Shown: piece by piece, positions 32,317-40,050 of the stretch | How positions within the stretch are numbered: position 1 is the first letter of the stretch | How the letters are laid out: each line of letters begins with the position of its first letter | Assembly: GCA_004557735.1 (NCBI GenBank) | Contig: SFFV01000005.1 | Coordinates: 1 to 64,000 of the forward strand | DNA from: Clostridiales bacterium | GTDB lineage: Bacteria; Bacillota; Clostridia; Oscillospirales; Oscillospiraceae | Direction: 5' to 3' | DNA: 64,000 bases | Position numbers and translations under genes: made by a program | Notes under the pieces: model-generated | What the model saw: only the letters and a program-made list of their open reading frames with translations | The model's database searches: none | Told to the model about the DNA's origin: nothing

Positions 32317-34422
32317 ATGTTCATATACCAAGGAAGCATCATTACAAACTTCCTAAGCCAAAACGGACAGCAATACAAGATTCCTGTGTACCAGAGAAAT
32401 TACGAGTGGTCTAAGGAACAGTGCAAGAAACTGTTCGAGGATATCGTTCAGGCAGCAAAGCGCAACCAACTGCACTTCACTGGTTCTATCGTGTTTCAGC
32501 CCCTGGCTCCGATCAAGGGCATCAATAACAGCATCGTTATTGATGGCCAGCAGCGATTAACTACGATCTACATTTTGATCAAAGCATTGGTAGACACAGC
32601 TGCATCCGATGCGGAAAAAACTGTGCCGATGGCTGCGCTATTCAATACCGATCAGTTCAATCAATTCAACTTAGACGACACTACCAAGGTAAAGTTGAAG
32701 CCCGCCAAAGATAATAACGATCAGCTGCTGAATCTTCTCTACAACAAACATGACAAGATAGATAAGGGCTGCGAGATTTACCGCAACTATGCTTACTTCT
32801 GCGAACTCATTAAAGAGCAGCAAAGTGTTGGCATAACCGCAAGCGATATCTACCGCGGTATCGGCTTGCTGACTGTTGCCGTCATTCAATTGGATGGAAG
32901 TGACAAGGCGCAGGAGATATTTGAGCGAATCAATTCTACCGGAATCCCTTTGAGCCTTGCAGATAAAATTCGAAATCACGTATTGATGACTGACATCGAT
33001 CAGGATCGCTTGTACGAAGAGTATTGGCTGATAATCGAAAAGCTGTTGCCCAAAGATCAGCTTTCAACGTTCTTCCTTGACTACTTAAACACTAAAATTG
33101 ATGGCTTCGCTAAAGAAGGCGATGCCTATGATGTATTTAAGGAAGTTTTCAAGAATGGCGGATACACCAACGAAAGCATGTTGGCGGAAATTCTACACTA
33201 CGCAGAGTTCTACAACGCGTTCCTTTATGGTAACGATGGTAAATACAGCAAGGAAGTCAATACTTTGCTTCGCAATCTCCAGAAATTGAAGCAGACAACC
33301 GTATTTCTATTCTTGTTCCCGGTATTTGATGATTTCTCAAATAATATCATTGACGAAAAGGAGTTGGAGCGCGTACTGCGTTTCTTGCTGAATTACAGCA
33401 TCCGCCGTCTAATCTGTGAAGTGGGTTCAAACTCTTTGCGCGGTCTGTACAAGACCCTTTACGCCAGAGTCTTTGCCCGTCCCGAAAACAAACAGCATTA
33501 TTATGATGCTATTGTCTCGTTCTTCCAACAGTTGACTTCCAAAGATGTATTGCCCGACGATAATACTTTCGTGCTGGCTTTGAAGCAAAATAATTTGTAT
33601 CGGAAGAATGCACTCTGCAAGTTCCTTCTGACCGCGATTGAAAACCAAGGCAAGGAACAACTGATTACAGACAATCTGACTATTGAACACATCATGCCTC
33701 AGAACAAGAATTTGTCTACCTCTTGGCAGAAGATGTTGGGTGAGGATATTTGGCAGAGCGTGCAGGAAAAGTATTTGCATACTCTTGGTAATTTGACTCT
33801 AACTGCATACAATAGCGAATTGGGCGATAAGCCTTTCGATGTGAAGCAACAGGAACTTGATGATGTGAAGACCAAGGTTGTTGTGCTTTATGCCGATGTC
33901 AAGGGGCGTACCGTTTGGAACGCTGATGCAATTGAACAGAGAGCTGATCGTCTCGCTGACGCTATTGTCAAGCTATATCCGATTGAACTACCTGCGCAGG
34001 CCATCTCTTTTGCTGATCCTCGCTATAAGGAATACTCTTGCGAAGATCCTGACACCGCTACCTACAAAGCACCCAACTATTACGTTCTTCAGGGTGAACG
34101 TGTTAATACAACCAACTTTGCCGAAATGCTCCGCTCTGTGGTAAGCAGACTTTATGAGCAAGATAGCAGCGTCATTGAGGATATGGCTCGTAATAATGAG
34201 AAACTCCTCTCTTGGTCTCAAAATGTAATGTTCTCCTATGATGTCAATGAAGTTTATGGTGACAGCAAAATTGCCGGTACAGATATTTATCAGAGCGTCG
34301 GCTTTTCTGCAGCTCACATTATGTACATCATCCGAGCATTGCTCGACAAATACGATATAGACAGAGGCGATTTTGTCTATAGTGCCCGTTCCACAAAAAC
34401 AGTTTCCACTGAAACTGAATAA
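32317..34422 (+). CDS. DUF262/DUF1524 protein, single-chain GmrSD/BrxU/SspE-like nuclease
   Basis: A 701-residue protein. The N-terminal DUF262 domain shows IPVYQRNYEW and DGQQRLTT (near residues 75-82), a ParB-like nucleotidase fold. The DUF1524 HNH-type nuclease has IEHIMPQ (near 456) and HTLGNLTLTAYN. Homologues restrict modified DNA (GmrSD, BrxU) or sense phosphorothioate (SspE). About 130 further residues follow the nuclease, ending in a helical/strand region I do not recognise. GGAGG lies upstream of the ATG. Confidence 0.88.
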   Translation: MFIYQGSIITNFLSQNGQQYKIPVYQRNYEWSKEQCKKLFEDIVQAAKRNQLHFTGSIVFQPLAPIKGINNSIVIDGQQRLTTIYILIKALVDTAASDAEKTVPMAALFNTDQFNQFNLDDTTKVKLKPAKDNNDQLLNLLYNKHDKIDKGCEIYRNYAYFCELIKEQQSVGITASDIYRGIGLLTVAVIQLDGSDKAQEIFERINSTGIPLSLADKIRNHVLMTDIDQDRLYEEYWLIIEKLLPKDQLSTFFLDYLNTKIDGFAKEGDAYDVFKEVFKNGGYTNESMLAEILHYAEFYNAFLYGNDGKYSKEVNTLLRNLQKLKQTTVFLFLFPVFDDFSNNIIDEKELERVLRFLLNYSIRRLICEVGSNSLRGLYKTLYARVFARPENKQHYYDAIVSFFQQLTSKDVLPDDNTFVLALKQNNLYRKNALCKFLLTAIENQGKEQLITDNLTIEHIMPQNKNLSTSWQKMLGEDIWQSVQEKYLHTLGNLTLTAYNSELGDKPFDVKQQELDDVKTKVVVLYADVKGRTVWNADAIEQRADRLADAIVKLYPIELPAQAISFADPRYKEYSCEDPDTATYKAPNYYVLQGERVNTTNFAEMLRSVVSRLYEQDSSVIEDMARNNEKLLSWSQNVMFSYDVNEVYGDSKIAGTDIYQSVGFSAAHIMYIIRALLDKYDIDRGDFVYSARSTKTVSTETE

Positions 34423-34424
34423 CA

Positions 34425-34467
34425 GATAAAGCCAGAAAGAACTGCGACCGGACTCTCTGGCTTTATC
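34425..34467 (+). terminator. Hairpin after the DUF262 gene
   Basis: A perfect 12-bp inverted repeat (GATAAAGCCAGA with TCTGGCTTTATC) 3 bp after the stop; there is no T-run, so termination strength is uncertain. Confidence 0.6.
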
Positions 34468-34513
34468 ACGAATTATGTTAATTTAAGATTGTAAATATCC
34501 GGATTTGGCAGTA

Positions 34514-34522
34514 TGATATAAT
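34514..34522 (+). promoter_or_regulatory. Extended -10 promoter of the XRE-nuclease pair
   Basis: TGA followed by TATAAT (34517-34522), 19 bp before the ATG and overlapping the ribosome binding site region. No good -35 at 17 nt. Confidence 0.5.
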
Positions 34523-34540
34523 CATAGGAGGTGGTGCACT

Positions 34541-34894
34541 ATGAAAATATTTGGAGAACGAATCCGCTCTCTGCGTGAGAGTATGAATTATTCGCAGGTA
34601 AAATTTGCTGAGACTTTCGGCATTGGACAATCCAGCGTTGTTCGCTACGAGAAAGGCGAAGCATCACCGGCACTTGAACTGCTTGTGAAAATCGCAGATT
34701 ATTACGATGTGTCCCTTGATTATATTTTAGGTCGCACCGATAATCCGCAGGGCAAGCTATATGACTGTAAACCGAAAAACAGATATCCCGCAGACATGGA
34801 AAACTTTGTGGAGATGTGTTTTGACCCCAATTCTCCTATGAACGCAAAATTGAAACAGACCTTGATTCAAATGCTTGGGGAGGCGAAAGAATGA
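34541..34894 (+). CDS. XRE-family transcriptional regulator
   Basis: A 117-residue Cro/C1-type helix-turn-helix protein: FGERIRSLRESMNYSQVKFA, then FGIGQSSVVRYEKGEASP and YYDVSLDYILGRTDNP. The C-terminal 40 residues are a non-conserved extension. The stop overlaps the start of the DUF1016 gene (ATGA), so it probably controls expression of that nuclease. Confidence 0.88.
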   Translation: MKIFGERIRSLRESMNYSQVKFAETFGIGQSSVVRYEKGEASPALELLVKIADYYDVSLDYILGRTDNPQGKLYDCKPKNRYPADMENFVEMCFDPNSPMNAKLKQTLIQMLGEAKE

Positions 34895-35904
34895 GCAAAG
34901 ATTTAGTTCCACAGATGGGGCAATTTGATGAGATTATTTCCATCATCGACAACGCGCGTACCCGCGCTTTGAAGGCTGTCAATGCCGAACTGATCCAGAT
35001 GTATTGGAGCGGTGGCGAATACCTTTCTGACCTCTGTGCCAACTCCAGATTTGGCGATAAGGTAATCGATGAGGTGGCTTCTTTTGTTGCACAGGCCAAT
35101 CCCGGTATTAAGGGATTTAACCGCCGCGGTCTGTACCGCATGAAGCAGTTTTACGAAACTTACAAGGACGACGAATTTGTGACACCACTGGTGACACAAA
35201 TCAGTTGGACAAACCATCTGCTGATTATGTCCGGTTCCAAGTCTGCGGAGGAACGCCATTTTTACATGACGCTGTGCGCGAAAGAGCATTACTCCAAGCG
35301 CGAACTGGAACGCCAGATGGACAGCGCTTACTATGAACGATACATGCTCTCTTCTCAGAAGTTGGTGCCTGAGACGGTTTCTCAAAATGTGCGTGGCAGT
35401 ATCCTGGATACCTATGTTCTGGAGTTCCTTGATCTGCCAGAGCAATTTTCTGAAAAGAATCTCCGAAAAGCGATCATTGGCAATCTGAAACAGTTCATTC
35501 TTGAATTCGGTAAGGATTTCAGTTTCATCGGCGAAGAGTATCGTGTTCAGGTCGGTGGGCAGGATTTCTACATTGATCTCTTATTCTACAATCGAGCATT
35601 GTCCTGCCTTGTTCCGGTAGAACTGAAAATCGGAAAGTTTAAGCCTGAGCATATTGGACAGATCAACTTCTATCTGGAAGCCCTGGATCGTGATGTCAGA
35701 AAGCCAAATGAAAACCCCAGCGTCGGCGTGATTTTGTGCGCCGCCAAGGACGATGCGGTGGTTGAGTACGCACTGAGCCGCAGCATGTCTCCCACGCTGG
35801 TTTTTGATTACACCCTTTGTCTGCCTGACAAGGAAGTGCTGCAGAACAAACTGCGTGAATTGACTGAACTTGCACTGGAAAGCGGCGAAGATGACGAAGA
35901 GTAA
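34891..35904 (+). CDS. DUF1016 PD-(D/E)XK nuclease (YhcG-like)
   Basis: A 337-residue protein. The N-terminal helical DUF1016 region (NAELIQMYWSGGEYLSDL, TQISWTNHLLIM) precedes a PD-(D/E)XK nuclease with YIDLLFYN (Asp near 228) and VPVELKIG (Glu and Lys near 243-245), then GQINFYLEALD. YhcG-like proteins are found in defence and mobile loci; the target is unknown. It is coupled to the upstream XRE regulator, an arrangement like a toxin with its repressor. Confidence 0.88.
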   Translation: MSKDLVPQMGQFDEIISIIDNARTRALKAVNAELIQMYWSGGEYLSDLCANSRFGDKVIDEVASFVAQANPGIKGFNRRGLYRMKQFYETYKDDEFVTPLVTQISWTNHLLIMSGSKSAEERHFYMTLCAKEHYSKRELERQMDSAYYERYMLSSQKLVPETVSQNVRGSILDTYVLEFLDLPEQFSEKNLRKAIIGNLKQFILEFGKDFSFIGEEYRVQVGGQDFYIDLLFYNRALSCLVPVELKIGKFKPEHIGQINFYLEALDRDVRKPNENPSVGVILCAAKDDAVVEYALSRSMSPTLVFDYTLCLPDKEVLQNKLRELTELALESGEDDEE

Positions 35905-35944
35905 CTCTCACCGCCAGCGAGAGAAAGATATGTGAGGTGACGGA

Positions 35945-36409
35945 ATGGGAGTCCTTGAATGTGCCAGCGGAGCATCCGTTTGGCGAGGTTATGATTATTA
36001 CAAAGAGAATAAGGTTGTAAGCCTTGAAGAAATCGAGACCAATATCTTCACTGCAAAAGTTTCGGGAAACTCAAGTGAACCTTATTCCGTGGAACTTCAC
36101 ATTGACCATCCGAGAAAATCAAAATGCAACTGCCCTCATGCGGATGGGAAAAGAATCATCTGCAAACACCTTGTTGCAGCATATTTTACTGTACTACCCG
36201 AAGAAGCCGATAAGTTCTATGCAGAAGCACTGGCCTATCAGGAGGAAGAGGAAAAACGGCAGGATGAGCTTTCTGATAAAGTGTGTCACTATGTCTGGCA
36301 CATGAAAAAGAGCGAACTGCAGGACGCTTTGTTACAGTTGTTATTTGAGGGTCCCGAATGGCAGTTTGACCGTTTTGTTCGGAAAAACGGATTGCAAGAC
36401 GATTGGTAA
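35945..36409 (+). CDS. SWIM zinc-finger protein
   Basis: A 154-residue protein with the SWIM pattern CxCxnCxH: Cys61, Cys63, Cys73, His75 in CNCPHADGKRIICKH. The N-terminus SGASVWRGYDYYKENKV and the strands before the finger match SWIM proteins, which bind DNA or proteins. The C-terminal half is acidic and helical. It lies between the nuclease and the recombinase; role unknown. Confidence 0.8.
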   Translation: MGVLECASGASVWRGYDYYKENKVVSLEEIETNIFTAKVSGNSSEPYSVELHIDHPRKSKCNCPHADGKRIICKHLVAAYFTVLPEEADKFYAEALAYQEEEEKRQDELSDKVCHYVWHMKKSELQDALLQLLFEGPEWQFDRFVRKNGLQDDW

Positions 36410-36430
36410 AAGATTGGAGGTGGACACTGT

Positions 36431-38077
36431 ATGAATGCCGTTATCTACGCCCGTTTTTCAAGCCACAGCCAGCGCGAGCAGTCTATCGAAGGTCAGCTCA
36501 AAACCTGCTACAAATTTGCCGCAGACAACGGCTACACCGTCATAGGTGAGTATATCGACCGAGCACAGAGCGGCACTAACGACAACCGCGCTGAGTTTCA
36601 GCGGATGATCGCAGACAGCGACAAGCACATCTTCAATGCAGTCCTTGTCTATCAGCTTGACCGCTTTGCCCAAAACCGCTATGACAGTGCCATCAACAAA
36701 GCCAAGCTTAAGAAAAACGGCGTCCGTGTGATCTCTGCAAGAGAGAACATCGCTGATGATGCCTCCGGTATTCTTGTGGAAGGTATTCTGGAAAGCATGG
36801 CGGAATACTACTCCGCTGAGCTGTCACAGAAAATTCATCGCGGTATGTCCCTCAATGCGCAGAAGTGTCTGTCAAACGGCAGCAATCCCGGCCTTGGCTT
36901 CAAGGTTGCTCCGGATCACACCTTCTATGTCGATGAAGATGAAGCCGTTGTTGTTCGTGAAATCTTCGAGCGGTATGGCAAGGGTGAAACCGTCACGGAC
37001 ATCATCAAAGACCTGAACGCGAGACAGATCAAAACCTCCCTCGGACGCGATTTCAACAAGAATAGCTTACATCGCCTGCTACGGAACAAGCGCTACATCG
37101 GCACTTATCTCTACAAGGGCGAAGAAACGCAGGGAGGAATGCCCCGCATCGTCAGCGATGAGGTCTTCGAGAGAGTACAGAGCATTCTGGACAAAAACAA
37201 AGCTGCCCCGGCAAGAAGCCGAGGCAAGGAAGAGTATCTGCTGACCACCAAGCTGTTCTGTGGCTACTGCCACGAGATGATGACCGGCTATGGAGGCACC
37301 GGCAAGTCCGGTAAGGCGTACCACTACTACGCTTGCAAAAACGCCAAGAAGCATCTGTGTCAGAAGAAGGTCGTTGATAAGAAGCGAATCGAAGATATGG
37401 TCGTTGCGGCATGTCGGCAGATGCTGACAGACAGCAATATCCGGCGAATCGCAGAAGCTATCGAAGCGGTCTTCAAAAGTGAGTTTGACAGTTCTGCCAT
37501 AAAGCGCATCAAGAGCGCCATTCAAGAAGCCGATACCGCCATTGAAAACCTCTGGCAGGCTCTTGAGAAGGGCCAGGGCGTTGAAACCATCATGGAGCGT
37601 ATCAACAAGCGGCAGGAAGAAAAAGCCGAACTGGAGACTCAGCTGGCTATTGAAGCCAACAAAGAGCGTGTCATTTCTGCGCAGGAGGTTACGCACTTCC
37701 TGTCTGTGCTCCAGAAGAGCAATTTCGATGATCCCCTTAACCGCCGCGCCGTTATCAATATCTTCCTGAACAAGATCTATCTCTATGATGACAAGTTCAG
37801 GCTGGTGCTCAACGGCAGCGGACAACCTGTAGAAATCGACAATATCATGCTCGATGAGATCGATGACTACTTTGACTCTCGAATTTCTGATTCGGCGGAG
37901 TGTTCGTCTATGGTTGCGGACGCTCCACCACATCGGAGCAAGCGATATAAGGCTTGCTCCGACTTTTTTACAAAAGGCAGAGCGCGCTCATGCCGCGATG
38001 GTACAGAGGACATTGGACGAGCGCTTGCTTTTTCAAAGGCGGTCTCGCCGTTGAAGTTCGATTCTTATGATGTGTAG
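36431..38077 (+). CDS. Large serine recombinase (integrase)
   Basis: A 548-residue serine site-specific recombinase. The catalytic domain (1-150) has YARFSSHSQREQSIEGQ with Ser10/Ser11, and YQLDRFAQNRYD. The recombinase domain (about 165-290) and zinc ribbon (LFCGYCHEMM ... YYACKN) follow, then a coiled coil and IFLNKIYLYDDKF. It probably integrates and excises the island. The last 45 codons run through a terminator hairpin and the right boundary repeat, so the natural C-terminus may be altered by integration. Confidence 0.9.
   Translation: MNAVIYARFSSHSQREQSIEGQLKTCYKFAADNGYTVIGEYIDRAQSGTNDNRAEFQRMIADSDKHIFNAVLVYQLDRFAQNRYDSAINKAKLKKNGVRVISARENIADDASGILVEGILESMAEYYSAELSQKIHRGMSLNAQKCLSNGSNPGLGFKVAPDHTFYVDEDEAVVVREIFERYGKGETVTDIIKDLNARQIKTSLGRDFNKNSLHRLLRNKRYIGTYLYKGEETQGGMPRIVSDEVFERVQSILDKNKAAPARSRGKEEYLLTTKLFCGYCHEMMTGYGGTGKSGKAYHYYACKNAKKHLCQKKVVDKKRIEDMVVAACRQMLTDSNIRRIAEAIEAVFKSEFDSSAIKRIKSAIQEADTAIENLWQALEKGQGVETIMERINKRQEEKAELETQLAIEANKERVISAQEVTHFLSVLQKSNFDDPLNRRAVINIFLNKIYLYDDKFRLVLNGSGQPVEIDNIMLDEIDDYFDSRISDSAECSSMVADAPPHRSKRYKACSDFFTKGRARSCRDGTEDIGRALAFSKAVSPLKFDSYDV
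37933..37969 (+). terminator. Terminator inside the 3' end of the recombinase gene
   Basis: TCGGAGCAAGC (37933-37943) pairs with GCTTGCTCCGA (37952-37962) and is followed by a T-run. It lies about 110 bp before the stop codon of the open frame, so transcription would stop within the coding sequence. Confidence 0.8.
38008..38070. repeat. Right boundary repeat (candidate attR)
   Basis: Matches 20401-20463 without gaps: 13 identical bp, a diverged middle, then about 26 of 31 positions including GGCGGT and TCGCCGT. It overlaps the recombinase stop-proximal codons. Confidence 0.6.
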
Positions 38078-38321
38078 TCTAAAGGCTGTTTCAGGTTCAA
38101 ATCCACCCTCCGCTAACTTTTTCCGCCTACTTTGCTCCGTGCATTTGCCCCAAAAGGTGCGCAGGATTTTTGGCCCGAAAACGCGAAAAACCGGCCCCGG
38201 AACAGTCTCAACGACCATTCCGAAGCCGGTTTTCGCTTGTTTTACAGTATTTCGAGCTATTTCATCCCCAAAAGCAAGAAAATTGCCTGATTTGTCCGGT
38301 AGACAAATCAGGCAACTTATT
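38078..38321. other. Intergenic region at the island's right flank
   Basis: No gene seen. It holds a tRNA-like fragment (TTCAGGTTCAAATCC, about 38089-38104) that does not complete a tRNA, a 12-bp hairpin at 38183-38236, and the tRNA-Tyr terminator at 38283-38315. Base composition is intermediate between island and core. Confidence 0.5.
38283..38315 (-). terminator. Terminator after tRNA-Tyr
   Basis: A perfect 14-bp stem (TTGCCTGATTTGTC with its complement) and 5-nt loop just past the tRNA 3' end on the minus strand. Confidence 0.8.
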
Positions 38322-38406
38322 TGGTGGGGGCGGGTGGATTCGAACCACCGTAGGCATTGCCAGCAGATTTACAGTCTGTCCCCTTTGGCCACTCGGGAAC
38401 ACCCCC
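38322..38406 (-). tRNA. tRNA-Tyr (GTA)
   Basis: 85 nt with encoded CCA. The acceptor arm GGGGGTG pairs with CGCCCCC, the anticodon loop is CTGTAAA with GTA, there is a long variable arm as expected for class II tRNA, and the T-loop is GTTCGAATCC. Confidence 0.95.
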
Positions 38407-38434
38407 ATATGCACTTTACCCACCAGGGAAAAGA

Positions 38435-38510
38435 TGGAGCTGGTAGACGGATTCGAACCCCCGACCTGCTGATTACAAATCAGCTGCTCTACCGGCTGAG
38501 CTATACCAGC
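38435..38510 (-). tRNA. tRNA-Thr (TGT)
   Basis: 76 nt with encoded CCA. The acceptor GCTGGTA/TACCAGC, D-arm AGCTCAGCCGGTAGAGC, anticodon stem GCTGA/TCAGC with loop TTTGTAA (anticodon TGT) and GGTTCGAATCC are all present. It lies 28 bp upstream of tRNA-Tyr and is probably co-transcribed with it. Confidence 0.95.
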
Positions 38511-38573
38511 AGGAAATCCAGCGAGGGATATAATAGCAAATCCGATCCCATTTGTCAACATCAAAATAAAAGT

Positions 38574-38606
38574 TTTCCGGCGGCAGAAGCTCTCTGCCGC
38601 CGGAAA
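38574..38606 (-). terminator. Terminator after the coiled-coil protein gene
   Basis: A 14-bp perfect stem (TTTCCGGCGGCAGA) with a 5-nt loop 5 bp past the minus-strand stop, followed by a T-rich run. Confidence 0.85.
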
Positions 38607-38610
38607 CATT

Positions 38611-39054
38611 TTACTCCCCGGTATGCTCTTCCGCGGTCTCCGCAGCGGGCGTTTCGGGCTCTTCTTCGACCGTGATCTCGACGGAAATGTCTCCGCCGTC
38701 GCCTTCGTCCTGCGCGACAACATCCTCAAAGCCCGCGTCATCGCCCGCGTGGAACGAGCCCTTGAGCGAATCGATCTCCGACTGCATCTCTTCGATGCGC
38801 GCGTTGACCGCGTCCACTTCCTCGACGAGCTGTGCATACAGGCCCTCGGCGTCGTTGTGATGCTCCTCATAGTATGCCTTGCCGAGCTCGATGTACGCCT
38901 TCCTGAGCGCGTCCTTCTCCGACGTCAGCGCAATGGTGAGCTTGGCGAGACGGGCGGCGTCTTTCGTTTTGTCCATGGCGACGTTGGCGTATTCCGCGCC
39001 GCGCTCGCGCAGATTGGTGATGGTGTCCATAAGAGAATCAAAATTGAAGTTCAT
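38611..39054 (-). CDS. Helical hypothetical protein, coiled coil with acidic tail
   Basis: A 147-residue protein. Residues 1-100 are helical: the N-terminal FDSLMDTITNLRERGAEYAN, then KDALRKAYIELGKAYYEEH and a coiled-coil NARIEEMQSEIDSLKG. The last 45 residues are very acidic. The KKAYIELGK.YY pattern recurs in short Clostridia proteins of unknown function. GGAGG lies 9 nt before the ATG. It follows lgt by 37 bp in the same direction. Confidence 0.65.
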   Translation of the reverse strand: MNFNFDSLMDTITNLRERGAEYANVAMDKTKDAARLAKLTIALTSEKDALRKAYIELGKAYYEEHHNDAEGLYAQLVEEVDAVNARIEEMQSEIDSLKGSFHAGDDAGFEDVVAQDEGDGGDISVEITVEEEPETPAAETAEEHTGE

Positions 39055-39091
39055 GATCTGTTTCCTCCTTCAAAGTTTTGGTTTTCGGTTA

Positions 39092-40021
39092 TCAGACGGG
39101 TTTATCCTGCGGTTCGTTCGTTGCTTCTTCGTCTTTTTTTGCCGCATCGATCTGCGCGCGGACGCGGTTGACATAGAGATCCTCCGGCTTGTGCGGTTTC
39201 CGGCTCTGCACAACGAGGATCACAAGCGCAGCGAGGCACATGCCGCCGCCGATCACCTGCGAGGCGCGAACCGCCGTTCCGGGGATGAGCAGCGGCGATG
39301 TGCGCAGCGGCTCGAGCAGGAAGCGGATGAGACCGTACCAGACAAAGTACAGCAGCGCCGCCTGTCCGTCATACTGCCGCCCCCCCTTCTGTGTCCAGAT
39401 CGCAAGGAAGATGAAGCCCAAGAGATTCCAGAGCGACTCATACAGGAACAGCGGGTGGACATAGTACGTCGTGCCGCCGGTCGTGAGTCCCATGCGGCAG
39501 AAGACGTCCGTCACCTCGCCGATGTACTCGCGGTTCATAAAGTTCGACCAGCGCCCGACGATCTGCCCGATGAGCAGCCCGAGCACGACGCAGTCCATGA
39601 TCGCGCCGAAGGGGATCTTCTTTTTTCTCGCGTACAGCCATACGCACAAAGTCGCGAGCAGCAGCCCGCCGGGGATGGCCGTGCCGCCCTCCCATATTTT
39701 GCACCAGTTCCAGAGCGTCTGCCATACGGTGTCGCCGACGTAGTTCGACCAGTGGCAGAAAACGTAATAGAGCCGCGCGCCGATGATGGCCGTGGGAAGC
39801 GCGACGAGCACAACGTCGGTCAGCGTGTCCTTGGAAACGCCGAAATCCTTCGGCGCGCGCCGCATGCAGTAGAGCGCGGCGAGGATGAAGCCGAGGCCGA
39901 TGATCGCGCCGTACCAGTAGAACGTATGGCCGAAGAGCGTGTATGTACCGCTCGGATCGACAGAAAAACTCTCGCCGAGCATGGGAAACGTGATGATCGC
40001 GCCGGGGAATGCTTCTGGCAT
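39092..40021 (-). CDS. lgt: Prolipoprotein diacylglyceryl transferase
   Basis: A 309-residue multi-pass membrane enzyme that adds diacylglycerol to the lipobox Cys of prolipoproteins. The Lgt signature appears as GRWSNFMNREYIGEV (Gly in the family is Ser here), along with HPLFLYESLWNL and GARLYYVFCHW. The C-terminal tail is charged and cytoplasmic. The ATG at 40021 has AAAGGAG 8 nt upstream. It would act on the lipoprotein cyclophilin encoded at 12555, among others. Confidence 0.93.
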   Translation of the reverse strand: MPEAFPGAIITFPMLGESFSVDPSGTYTLFGHTFYWYGAIIGLGFILAALYCMRRAPKDFGVSKDTLTDVVLVALPTAIIGARLYYVFCHWSNYVGDTVWQTLWNWCKIWEGGTAIPGGLLLATLCVWLYARKKKIPFGAIMDCVVLGLLIGQIVGRWSNFMNREYIGEVTDVFCRMGLTTGGTTYYVHPLFLYESLWNLLGFIFLAIWTQKGGRQYDGQAALLYFVWYGLIRFLLEPLRTSPLLIPGTAVRASQVIGGGMCLAALVILVVQSRKPHKPEDLYVNRVRAQIDAAKKDEEATNEPQDKPV

Positions 40022-40050
40022 GGGGAAAACTCCTTTCGCTGTGGTAAAAA

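Larger units (their letters stand above)
20401..38070. mobile_element. Putative integrated genomic island (defence cargo) downstream of ssrA
   Basis: The stretch begins 4 bp after the ssrA CCA end and finishes at a serine recombinase gene. An imperfect direct repeat (20401-20461 and 38008-38068, about 49 of 61 positions identical, no gaps) marks the ends. Base composition and codon use are visibly more A/T-rich than both flanks. Cargo is a type I restriction system, DUF262 protein, DUF1016 nuclease and accessory genes. No conjugation or replication genes are present, so it is integrative but probably not self-transmissible. Confidence 0.7.

Noticed and set aside
20401..38070. Self-transmissible conjugative element
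   Set aside because: No relaxase, coupling protein, type IV secretion or replication genes are visible in the island.
38041..38120. An additional tRNA gene at the island end
   Set aside because: Only a T-arm-like piece is present; no acceptor 5' strand, D-arm or anticodon arm pairs with it.
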